From Mycobacterium sp. 852014-50255_SCH5639931 (GTDB taxonomy: Bacteria; Actinomycetota; Actinomycetes; Mycobacteriales; Mycobacteriaceae): 64,000 nt of DNA. Made by a program: the position numbers and the translations under genes. The stretch is from positions 1 to 64,000 of the forward strand of contig NZ_LZSV01000031.1 in assembly GCF_001665605.1 (NCBI RefSeq), written 5' to 3'. This document shows, one piece after another, positions 57,340 through 64,000 of the stretch. The notes below the pieces were generated by a model. That model worked only from the letters and a program-made list of their open reading frames with translations. It had not been told where the DNA came from and searched no databases. How positions within the stretch are numbered: the stretch's first letter is position 1; each line of letters opens with the position of its first letter.

Positions 57340-58026
57340 TCACGGAGGTCCGGCCTTGTAACCCACTCCTCGAACGGTCAACACCACGGTCGGGTTCTCA
57401 GGGTCTTTCTCAACCTTGGCCCGCAGACGCTGGACGTGCACGTTCACCAAGCGGGTGTCCGCTGGGTGACGGTAGCCCCACACCTGTTCGAGCAGCACAT
57501 CACGAGTAAACACCTGCCGCGGTTTGCGCGCCAACGCGACCAGCAGGTCGAATTCCAGCGGCGTCAGGGAAATCTGCTCGCCGTTCCGGGTCACCTTGTG
57601 CGCCGGCACGTCGATCTCGACGTCGGCGATGGACAGCATCTCGGCCGGCTCGTCGTCATTGCGCCGCAGCCGCGCCCGCACCCGGGCCACCAGCTCCTTG
57701 GGCTTGAACGGCTTCATGATGTAGTCGTCGGCGCCCGACTCGAGGCCGAGGACCACGTCGACGGTGTCGGTCTTGGCGGTGAGCATCACGATCGGGACGC
57801 CCGAATCGGAGCGCAGCACGCGACAGACGTCGATGCCGTTCATGCCCGGCAGCATCAGGTCCAACAACACCAGATCGGGGCGCAGTTCGCGCACCGCAGT
57901 CAGGGCCTGGGTGCCGTCACCGATGACCGCGGTGTCGAAACCCTCCCCACGCAACACGATGGTGAGCATCTCGGCTAGCGAAGCGTCGTCGTCGACGACC
58001 AAAATCCTTTGCCTCATGAAGTCCAT
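57340..58026 (-). CDS. mtrA: MtrA, essential response regulator
   Basis: A 228-residue OmpR-type regulator. The receiver domain has VVDDDASLAEML, the phospho-acceptor Asp in LVLLDLMLPGMNG near 56, TAKTD and MKPFKPKELV. The winged helix (ISLTPLEFDLLVALARKP, VNVHVQRLRAKVE) binds promoters such as dnaA and oriC-proximal sites (established). ATG 58026 (MDFMRQRIL) gives the same length as the M. tuberculosis protein. It lies 80 bases after tmk. Confidence 0.98.
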   Translation of the reverse strand: MDFMRQRILVVDDDASLAEMLTIVLRGEGFDTAVIGDGTQALTAVRELRPDLVLLDLMLPGMNGIDVCRVLRSDSGVPIVMLTAKTDTVDVVLGLESGADDYIMKPFKPKELVARVRARLRRNDDEPAEMLSIADVEIDVPAHKVTRNGEQISLTPLEFDLLVALARKPRQVFTRDVLLEQVWGYRHPADTRLVNVHVQRLRAKVEKDPENPTVVLTVRGVGYKAGPP

Positions 58027-58106
58027 GGTGTCACCAGATCGGGACAAACCCGGCGCGCCACACGGGCGTTTCTTGCGCCGAGCCGCAAATATGGAGGCAA
58101 ATTCGG

Positions 58107-58796
58107 TCAAATTCGCGTGCTCGACGCCCCCGGCGTGCCCTCCCGGGCGGTTGCGGGGACCTCTTTGGCGCCGATGAGGGTGGCGGCCAGCCGGTCCGGA
58201 TCGACCTCCGCGTCGGCGACCAGCCAGGGTCCGCCCCAGCCCGCGGCGGCCAGCTCGGCGTAGACCGCGCCCGTGCGCAGCTGCAGTTCGTGGTCGCGTT
58301 CGTAGCTGTCGCGCGCCCGGCCCGGGTCGGACTGCGCCCGGCTGCGGGCGCGCTGCCCGGCCAGCTCGGCCGGCACCGCTAGCAACACCTGCCAGTCGGG
58401 GGCGGGCAGCCCGAGCCGCCGGTACTCCAGCTCGAGCACCCAGGCGGCCGCAGCCCCGCCCGCGTCCTCGTGCAGGCGCGCGGCGCTGTAGGCCGCGTTG
58501 GATGCGACGTAGCGATCCATGATGACCACGTCGTGGTCGCGGCGCAGGGCCTCGATGTCCTCGACGGCGCCCGCCCGGTCGAGCGCGAACAGCAACGCCA
58601 TCGCATACACCGACGACGCGAGATCGCCGTGCTGTCCGTGCAGGGCCTCGGCCGCGACGTCGGCGGTCACCGATTTCCCGTAGCGCGGGAACGCCACGAT
58701 CGCCACCGACTTCCCGGCCGTCTCGAAGGCCCTGCGCAAGCCGTCGGACAGCGTCCGCTTGCCCGCGCCGTCAACCCCTTCGATCGCGATCAGCAC
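58107..58796 (-). CDS. tmk: Thymidylate kinase
   Basis: A 229-residue dTMP kinase, making dTDP. The P-loop is EGVDGAGKRT near residue 6, the DR(Y/H) substrate loop VIMDRYVASNAA near 92, and the lid ARSRAQSDPGRARDSYERD near 155. About 15 residues longer at the C terminus than the 214-residue M. tuberculosis enzyme. ATG 58796. It is followed by the mtr genes, probably in the same transcript from sahH or its own promoter. Confidence 0.96.
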   Translation of the reverse strand: MLIAIEGVDGAGKRTLSDGLRRAFETAGKSVAIVAFPRYGKSVTADVAAEALHGQHGDLASSVYAMALLFALDRAGAVEDIEALRRDHDVVIMDRYVASNAAYSAARLHEDAGGAAAAWVLELEYRRLGLPAPDWQVLLAVPAELAGQRARSRAQSDPGRARDSYERDHELQLRTGAVYAELAAAGWGGPWLVADAEVDPDRLAATLIGAKEVPATAREGTPGASSTRI

Positions 58797-58823
58797 GGCG
58801 CCAGCCTATCGGCGCGTCGAGCG

Positions 58824-58874
58824 CCCGGCTGGCCGGGCACTCGGTGCCGAACCCCCGGCTGGCCGGGCATTCGG
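58824..58874. repeat. Tandem repeat with short hairpins, 3' of sahH
   Basis: CCCGGCTGGCCGGGCA(C/T)TCGG occurs twice, at 58824-58844 and 58854-58874, in a 30-base period. Each copy holds GCCCGGC/GCCGGGC-like arms and so can fold as a hairpin. It starts 14 bases beyond the sahH stop, which suits transcription termination ahead of tmk. Confidence 0.7.
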
Positions 58875-58887
58875 CGAGAGCGACAAC

Positions 58888-60360
58888 TCAGTAGCGGTAG
58901 TGGTCGGCCTTGTAGGGGCCGTCGACATCGACGCCGATGTACTCGGCCTGCTCCTTGGTGAGCTTGGTCAGCTTGCCGCCGAGCGCCTCGACGTGGATAC
59001 GGGCCACCTTCTCGTCGAGGTGCTTGGGCAGCCGGTAGACCTCGTTGTCGTACTCGTCGTTCTTGGTCCACAGCTCGATCTGGGCGATCACCTGGTTGGA
59101 GAAGCTGTTGCTCATGACGAACGACGGGTGGCCGGTGGCGTTACCCAGGTTCAGCAGCCGCCCCTCGGAGAGCAGAATGATCGACTTGCCGCTGTCTTTG
59201 AACGTCCACACGTCGACCTGCGGCCGGATGTTCGTCTTGGTCGCGCCCGAGCGCTCCAGTTGGGCGACCTGGATCTCGTTGTCGAAGTGCCCGATGTTGC
59301 CCAGCACCGCATAGTCTTTCATCGCCTTCATGTGGTCGAGGGTGATGATGTCCTTGTTACCGGTGGCGGTGATGACGATGTCCGCCTCGCCGATCGCGTC
59401 CTCGACCGTCTCGACGTCGTAGCCCTCCATCAGGGCCTGCAGGGCGTTGATCGGGTCGATCTCGGTGACGACGACGCGCGCCCCCTGGCCCTTGACCGAC
59501 TCGGCGCAGCCCTTGCCCACGTCGCCGTAGCCGCAGACCAGCACCTTCTTGCCGCCGATGAGCACGTCGGTGCCGCGGTTGATCCCGTCGATCAGGGAGT
59601 GCCGGCAGCCGTACTTGTTGTCGAACTTGGACTTGGTCACCGAGTCATTGACGTTGATCGCCGGGAAGGCCAGGTCACCGGCCGCGGCGAACTGGTACAG
59701 GCGCAGCACGCCGGTGGTGGTCTCCTCGGTGACGCCCTTGACCGACTCGGAGATCTTGGTCCACTTGTCCTTGTCGGTCTCGAAGCGCTTGCGCAGCAGC
59801 TCCAGGAAGACCTTCCACTCGCTGGGGTCGTCGTCCTCCGCCGGGGGCACCACACCCGCCTTCTCGTACTGCGCGCCGCGCAGCACCAGCATGGTGGCGT
59901 CGCCGCCGTCGTCGAGGATCATGTTGGCCGGCTCGTCCGGCCAGGTGAGCATCTGCTCGGCCGCCCACCAGTACTCCTCCAGCGTCTCGCCCTTCCAGGC
60001 GAACACCGGGACGCCCTTGGGCTCCTCGGGCGTGCCGTGCGGGCCGACGACCACCGCGGCAGCGGCGTGGTCCTGGGTGGAGAAGATGTTGCACGACGCC
60101 CACCGCACCTGCGCGCCCAGGGAGACGAGGGTCTCGATGAGGACCGCGGTCTGCACCGTCATGTGCAGCGAGCCCGAGATCCGCGCCCCCTTGAGTGGTT
60201 GCACTTCGGCGTACTCGCGGCGCAGCGACATCAGACCCGGCATCTCCTGCTCGGAGAGCTCGATGTCCCGGCGACCATAGTCCGCCAACGACAGGTCGGC
60301 GACCTTGAAATCGATGCCGTTGCGGACGTCGGCGGTCAGCGAACTTTCGGTCGTCGTCAT
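58888..60360 (-). CDS. sahH: S-adenosylhomocysteine hydrolase
   Basis: A 490-residue NAD-dependent enzyme clearing S-adenosylhomocysteine to adenosine and homocysteine. The NAD motif is VCGYGDVGKGCAE near 270; substrate residues occur in CNIFSTQDHAAAA near 92 and KFDNKYGCRHSLIDG near 235. It carries the mycobacterial insert (EDDDPSEWKVFLELLRKRF) and the C-terminal KADHYRY. ATG 60360 was chosen: AGAAGGA lies ten bases upstream, whereas it would abut ATG 60369. Confidence 0.98.
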   Translation of the reverse strand: MTTTESSLTADVRNGIDFKVADLSLADYGRRDIELSEQEMPGLMSLRREYAEVQPLKGARISGSLHMTVQTAVLIETLVSLGAQVRWASCNIFSTQDHAAAAVVVGPHGTPEEPKGVPVFAWKGETLEEYWWAAEQMLTWPDEPANMILDDGGDATMLVLRGAQYEKAGVVPPAEDDDPSEWKVFLELLRKRFETDKDKWTKISESVKGVTEETTTGVLRLYQFAAAGDLAFPAINVNDSVTKSKFDNKYGCRHSLIDGINRGTDVLIGGKKVLVCGYGDVGKGCAESVKGQGARVVVTEIDPINALQALMEGYDVETVEDAIGEADIVITATGNKDIITLDHMKAMKDYAVLGNIGHFDNEIQVAQLERSGATKTNIRPQVDVWTFKDSGKSIILLSEGRLLNLGNATGHPSFVMSNSFSNQVIAQIELWTKNDEYDNEVYRLPKHLDEKVARIHVEALGGKLTKLTKEQAEYIGVDVDGPYKADHYRY

Positions 60361-60459
60361 AAATCTCATTCCTTCTGCGGCTTAGGGTCCAAGAGGATTA
60401 CTTAGCTTAGGTATGCGCTCTTGCGCCACTGTAGTCGGCGGCCGCGGGGGCAGGAGGCG

Positions 60460-61128
60460 TCAGGGCACGTTGACGACGCCGTGACGTTCCGCGAACGGCG
60501 TCATCAGCCGCGCCAGGTCCGCCGCGACGTCGTGGTCGGCCTCCGGCGGCATCGACACGTAGCTCATCGCCAGCCGCACGATGGCGCGCGCGAGCACGCC
60601 GGCGTCCTCGTCACTGGTGGCCACCCAGCTTTGGGTGAATGCCGTACTCAGCCGTTCCGACGCGCGCGTGATGATGGGTCCGCTGTCGGTGGTGATGATT
60701 TGCAGCAGGTCCGGCTTGGCGACACCGGTCAGCAGCGAGATCACCAGCGGGTCGGCCGCCGACTCCGCGAAGAAGGCGCGAAAGCCCTGCAGGAACGCTT
60801 CGTAGATGTTGCCGACGTGGGCGTCGATCGCGCCTCCGACCGCGTCGACCAGGCGATCGGCCAGGCGCAGGGCGTAACCCTGCGCCAGGCCCTGCCGCGA
60901 GCCGAACTCGTTGTAGATGGTCTGCCGGCTGATGCCCGCGGCGCGGGCCACGTCCGAGAGCGTGATGGCGGACCAGTCGCGGGTGCCCAGCAGCTCGCGC
61001 ATGGCGTCCAGCACCGAGTCGCGCAGCAGGGCGCGCGACGCCTCGGGGTACGGCATCCGCTTCACAGGCGCGACAATAGCTGCTTTCGCGACCGTTTCCG
61101 CTTCTTCAACCGTGTTCGTGACGATCAC
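60460..61128 (-). CDS. TetR-family regulator of the alkane operon
   Basis: A 222-residue regulator. The helix-turn-helix is near residues 35-80 (SAITLSDVARAAGISRQTIY, NEFGSRQGLAQGY). GTG 61128 overlaps the rubB stop (GTGA), so it is the last gene of alkB-rubA-rubB-tetR. Counterpart of Rv3249c. By position it probably controls this operon, with the palindrome at 62778-62796 as the likely site; that is inference. Confidence 0.88.
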   Translation of the reverse strand: MIVTNTVEEAETVAKAAIVAPVKRMPYPEASRALLRDSVLDAMRELLGTRDWSAITLSDVARAAGISRQTIYNEFGSRQGLAQGYALRLADRLVDAVGGAIDAHVGNIYEAFLQGFRAFFAESAADPLVISLLTGVAKPDLLQIITTDSGPIITRASERLSTAFTQSWVATSDEDAGVLARAIVRLAMSYVSMPPEADHDVAADLARLMTPFAERHGVVNVP

Positions 61129-61307
61129 GAACGGGCGATCTCCACCATCTCGAAGTCGGATTTCGCGGCGCCGCAATCCGGGCAGCTCCAGTCCTCCGGG
61201 ATGTCGTCCCAGCGGGTCCCGGGCGCGATGCCGTCTTCCGGCCAGCCCTTAGCCTCGTCGTACTCGAACCCGCACTGCACGCAGATGAAGAGCTTGTAGT
61301 CGGTCAC
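61125..61307 (-). CDS. rubB: Rubredoxin RubB
   Basis: A 60-residue rubredoxin. The single iron is held by two Cys-x2-Cys pairs, CVQCGFEYD near residue 9 and CPDCGAAKSDFE near 42. It passes electrons to the AlkB hydroxylase. GTG 61307 overlaps the rubA stop by three bases; this start gives the exact 60-residue length of the M. tuberculosis protein. It is of the AlkG2-like, electron-transfer-competent type by sequence order. Confidence 0.95.
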   Translation of the reverse strand: MTDYKLFICVQCGFEYDEAKGWPEDGIAPGTRWDDIPEDWSCPDCGAAKSDFEMVEIARS

Positions 61308-61477
61308 TGTTTCACTCCTATCTCCTGGAAGTCGGCCTTCTCGCGCACCGCGCAATCGGGGCAGCACCAGTCGTCGGGGATGTCACTGAAGGGCGTGCCC
61401 GCGGGAAAGCCTTCCCGCGGGGCGCCTTTCGCTTCGTCGTAGATGTAGTCGCAACCCGGGCAGCGGTAGGCGATCAT
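61304..61477 (-). CDS. rubA: Rubredoxin RubA
   Basis: A 57-residue rubredoxin with iron-binding pairs CPGCDYIYDEAKG near residue 6 and WCCPDCAVREKADF near 38; the extra Cys in WCCPDC resembles AlkG1-type rubredoxins, which do not always support the hydroxylase. ATG 61477 overlaps the alkB stop by four bases (ATGA), so alkB, rubA, rubB and tetR are all translationally coupled. Confidence 0.95.
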   Translation of the reverse strand: MIAYRCPGCDYIYDEAKGAPREGFPAGTPFSDIPDDWCCPDCAVREKADFQEIGVKQ

Positions 61478-62715
61478 GCGGGCGCCCCGTAGCGCGCCAG
61501 CACCTTGCCGCGCATCCGCGGGTGGATGTTGACCTTGGTGATGTCGCCGTCGTAGTGCTCCAGCACCCGGTGGTCCATCACCTTGCGCCACAGCGGCGGG
61601 ATGTAGGTCAGCGAGATCATCGACGCATACCCGCTCGGCAGGTTGGGCGCACCCTCCATGCTGCGCAGCGTCTGGTAGCGGCGCGTGGGGTTGGCGTGGT
61701 GATCGCTGTGCCGTTGCAGGTGGTACAGGAACAGGTTGGTGACGATGTGGTCGGAGTTCCAGCTGTGCACCGGCGCACAGCGCTCGTATCGGCCGTTGGC
61801 GTTCTTCTGTCGCAGCAGGCCGTAGTGCTCCAGGTAGTTGACGGCCTCGAGCAGGCTGAAGCCGAAGACGGCCTGGATGACCACGAATCCGATGAGCGCC
61901 GGGCCGAAGAACCCGATCAGCACACCCCACAACACGATCGACAGCAGCCAGGCGTTGAGCACGTCGTTGGACAGGTACGTCGCCGGGTTCCACGGGTTCT
62001 TGTCCTGCCGTCGCAGCCGCTGGGCCTCCAGCCGTAGCGAGGAGCTCAGGCTGCCGAAGACGCTGCGCGGCAAGAACTCCCAGAAGGTCTCACCGAAGCG
62101 GGCCGACGCCGGGTCCTCCGGGGTCGAGACGCGCACGTGGTGGCCGCGGTTGTGCTCGATGTAGAAGTGGCCGTAGCAGGTCTGCGCCAGGGTGATCTTG
62201 GACAGCCACCGTTCCAGCGCGTCCTTCTTGTGGCCCATCTCGTGGGCGGTGTTAATGCCGACGCCGCCGAGCACGCCGACCGACAGCGCCACGCCCAGCT
62301 TGCCCACCCAGCCCAGCCCGCCGTCAAAGCCGAGCCAGTGCAGGTCCGAAGCGGTGAACAGATAGGCACCCATGACCACGCTGAGGTACTGGAACGGAAC
62401 GTAGATATAGGTGCAGTAGCGGTAGTACTTGTCATTCTCCAGCTGCTCCATCACCTCATCGGGCGGATTCTGCCCGTCGGGCCCGAACCGCAGGTCGAGG
62501 ATCGGCAGCAGGACGTACAGCAGGATCGGCCCGATCCACAGCGGCGCCTGCGCGGCGGCGTGCCAGCCGAGCTTGTTGAGCCCCCAGACGATCGGCAGCA
62601 TCACGAACAACGCCGTCGGCGCGATCAGCCCCATCAGCCAGAAGTGCCGCTTCTTGTCGCGCCAGACTGGCGCCTCTGCCGCTTCCGGCGTCACCTGCGG
62701 TTCCAATGTGGTCAT
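61474..62715 (-). CDS. alkB: AlkB alkane 1-monooxygenase
   Basis: A 413-residue membrane di-iron hydroxylase for the terminal oxidation of medium-chain alkanes. The histidine boxes are AHEMGHKKDA near 145, EHNRGHHVRVSTPEDPA near 175 and LQRHSDHHANP near 315, with NYLEHYGL between. About six membrane helices. ATG 62715 has AAGGAGG eight bases upstream; an in-frame GTG at 62739 would swallow that site. It heads the operon with two rubredoxins. Confidence 0.96.
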   Translation of the reverse strand: MTTLEPQVTPEAAEAPVWRDKKRHFWLMGLIAPTALFVMLPIVWGLNKLGWHAAAQAPLWIGPILLYVLLPILDLRFGPDGQNPPDEVMEQLENDKYYRYCTYIYVPFQYLSVVMGAYLFTASDLHWLGFDGGLGWVGKLGVALSVGVLGGVGINTAHEMGHKKDALERWLSKITLAQTCYGHFYIEHNRGHHVRVSTPEDPASARFGETFWEFLPRSVFGSLSSSLRLEAQRLRRQDKNPWNPATYLSNDVLNAWLLSIVLWGVLIGFFGPALIGFVVIQAVFGFSLLEAVNYLEHYGLLRQKNANGRYERCAPVHSWNSDHIVTNLFLYHLQRHSDHHANPTRRYQTLRSMEGAPNLPSGYASMISLTYIPPLWRKVMDHRVLEHYDGDITKVNIHPRMRGKVLARYGAPA

Positions 62716-62777
62716 ATGCCAAACCTCCTTGTGAGTCACACCACGTTGGAGATTGACAATATCGCCATATGCGTCTC

Positions 62778-62796
62778 GTGTCTAGACATCAGACAC
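62778..62796. promoter_or_regulatory. Palindromic operator upstream of alkB
   Basis: GTGTCT-N7-AGACAC, containing the perfect palindrome TGTCTAGACA (62779-62788). It is 63 bases before the alkB start and 20 bases after the permease stop, in AT-rich sequence. It is the best candidate site for the TetR regulator encoded at the end of the operon. Confidence 0.6.
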
Positions 62797-62816
62797 CATT
62801 TTGTAAAGCAGATGGT

Positions 62817-64000
62817 CTAGGGCACGGCGTCGGGTTCGGCACCCACGGGCGCTTCGACCTCCTCCGACTCCCGGCTGCCCTGCACCGAGTGCCGGTATCC
62901 GTAGCCGGCGTAGATCGCGGTTCCCACCACCAGCCAGACGCCGAACCGCACCCAGGTCAGCGCGGTGAGGTTGACCATCAGCCACACGCACGCGCAGATC
63001 GAGGCGATCGGCAGGACCGGAACCCAGGGGGCGCGGAAGCCGCGCTCCAGGTCGGGTCGGGTGCGGCGCAGCACCATGACGCCGGCCGAGACCAGGATGA
63101 ACGCGAACAGCGTTCCGACGTTGACCATCTCCTCGAGCTTGGCGATCGGGAACACCGAGGCGGTGGCGGCCACCACCAGCGCGACGAGCACGGTGATCCG
63201 CACCGGGGTGCCGCGCGAGCCGGTCTTCGCCAGCTGCCGCGGCAGCAAACCGTCGCGCGCCATCGCGAACAGGACGCGGCATTGGCCGAGCATCAGAACC
63301 ATCACCACGGTGGTCAGTCCGGCCAGCGCTCCGATCGCGATGATCTTGCTGGCCCAATGGATGCCGTTCGCCGTGAACGCCGTCGCGAGGTTGGCCGGCT
63401 TGTGGCCGGGGACGGTCTTGAGCTGGGTGTAGGAGACCATCCCGGACAGCACCACCGAGACCGCCACGTAGAGCACGGTCACGATCGCCAGCGACGCCAG
63501 GATTCCCCGGGGCACGTCGCGCTGGGGACGCTTGGTCTCCTCGGCCATGGTCGCGACGATGTCGAACCCGATGAACGCGAAGAACACGATCGACGCGCCC
63601 GCCAGCACGCCGTACCAGCCGTAGTGGCTGCTGTGCGCCCCGGTCAGCAGCGACAACACCGACTGGTTGACGCCCGACGCCTCGCGCCCCGCCTCGGGCT
63701 TGGGGATGAACGGCGAATAGTTGGAGCGCTTGATATAGAAGGCGCCGACGACGACCACCAGCAGCACCACCGACACCTTGATGCCGGTGATGATGGCGGA
63801 GAACCTCGACGACAGCTTGGTCCCCAGGGCGATCAGGGTGGACACCCCCGCGACGATCAGCAGCGCGCCCCAGTCCACATCGAAAGACCCGAGGCTGGTG
63901 GTGCCGCCGGCGAATCCGAACACGTTACCCAGGTAGCTCGACCAACCCTTGGCCACGACCGCCGCGCCGATCGCCAGCTCCAGCAGCAGGTTCCAGCCGA
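62817..64000 (-). CDS. APC-family amino acid permease (5' end beyond window)
   Basis: At least 393 residues, about 100 missing at the N terminus. Membrane segments and the APC landmarks AFIGFDIVATMAEETKRPQRDVPRGIL (central), FAMARDGLLPRQ and a C terminus rich in charged residues identify a cationic amino acid transporter-like permease (Rv3253c type). The frame continues to the window edge (WNLLLELAIGAAV before VAKGWSSYLG). The stop is TAG at 62817. Confidence 0.9.
   Translation of the reverse strand, partial: GWNLLLELAIGAAVVAKGWSSYLGNVFGFAGGTTSLGSFDVDWGALLIVAGVSTLIALGTKLSSRFSAIITGIKVSVVLLVVVVGAFYIKRSNYSPFIPKPEAGREASGVNQSVLSLLTGAHSSHYGWYGVLAGASIVFFAFIGFDIVATMAEETKRPQRDVPRGILASLAIVTVLYVAVSVVLSGMVSYTQLKTVPGHKPANLATAFTANGIHWASKIIAIGALAGLTTVVMVLMLGQCRVLFAMARDGLLPRQLAKTGSRGTPVRITVLVALVVAATASVFPIAKLEEMVNVGTLFAFILVSAGVMVLRRTRPDLERGFRAPWVPVLPIASICACVWLMVNLTALTWVRFGVWLVVGTAIYAGYGYRHSVQGSRESEEVEAPVGAEPDAVP

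Noticed and set aside
62730..62740. TGTGAGTCACA considered as a CRP site before alkB
   Set aside because: The half-sites are separated by one base instead of six, and it overlaps the ribosome binding site.

Overview
The window is chromosomal DNA of a slow-growing, high-GC mycobacterium, most likely from the Mycobacterium avium complex. Gene order from end to end follows the M. tuberculosis block Rv3201c to Rv3253c (order and names recalled, not searched), with a few insertions and losses. There are no tRNA or rRNA genes, no CRISPR array and no insertion sequence.

The first 70 or so bases are not genomic. They read as the P7 end of an Illumina Nextera library adapter, and this fuses a foreign tail onto adnB, which is therefore truncated. 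The right edge cuts an amino acid permease.

Layout: (1) 72-5779, the adnAB helicase-nuclease pair. (2) 5888-13266, a run of small housekeeping and unknown genes: a hydrolase, an alkyltransferase-like protein, the sulfur carrier activator moeZ, a metzincin-like membrane protein, a TetR regulator and a ferritin-like protein. (3) 13521-20818, a DEAD-box RNA helicase with a leader able to form two exclusive hairpins, a ParA ATPase, gpm2, an isochorismate synthase, a GNAT enzyme and a diacylglycerol kinase-like protein. (4) 20923-24677, a regulatory block: whiB1 with its CRP-type site, promoter and terminator, pdtaS, the biotinylated TB7.3 protein, the 24-residue ribosomal protein bL37, and sigH-rshA behind a SigH-type promoter. 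(5) 24721-29460, an SDR, a YbaK deacylase, a small secreted protein, an SRAP protein, aroA and rsgA.

(6) 29447-37810 is an accessory island not found at this place in M. tuberculosis. It holds an HxlR regulator divergent from a thiolase, an NmrA-like protein, a DUF302 protein, a quinone oxidoreductase, a chimeric thiolase/DUF302 pseudogene, a Baeyer-Villiger-type monooxygenase and an AraC regulator. Parts have visibly lower GC. The contents suggest an inducible cassette for ketone, enone or acyl-CoA metabolism, but the substrate cannot be read from sequence.

(7) 37903-49042 is lipid and envelope metabolism: desA3 and its reductase share a strong inverted-repeat operator; then ppk2, a tgs3-like protein, a K+/H+ antiporter pair, a MddA-like methyltransferase and an HD-GYP/LuxR regulator. 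(8) 49146-58796 carries secA1, the hibernation factor hpf, comF, and the lpqB-mtrB-mtrA-tmk run. (9) 58888-62715 carries sahH and the alkB-rubA-rubB-tetR alkane hydroxylase operon, with a palindrome upstream of alkB.
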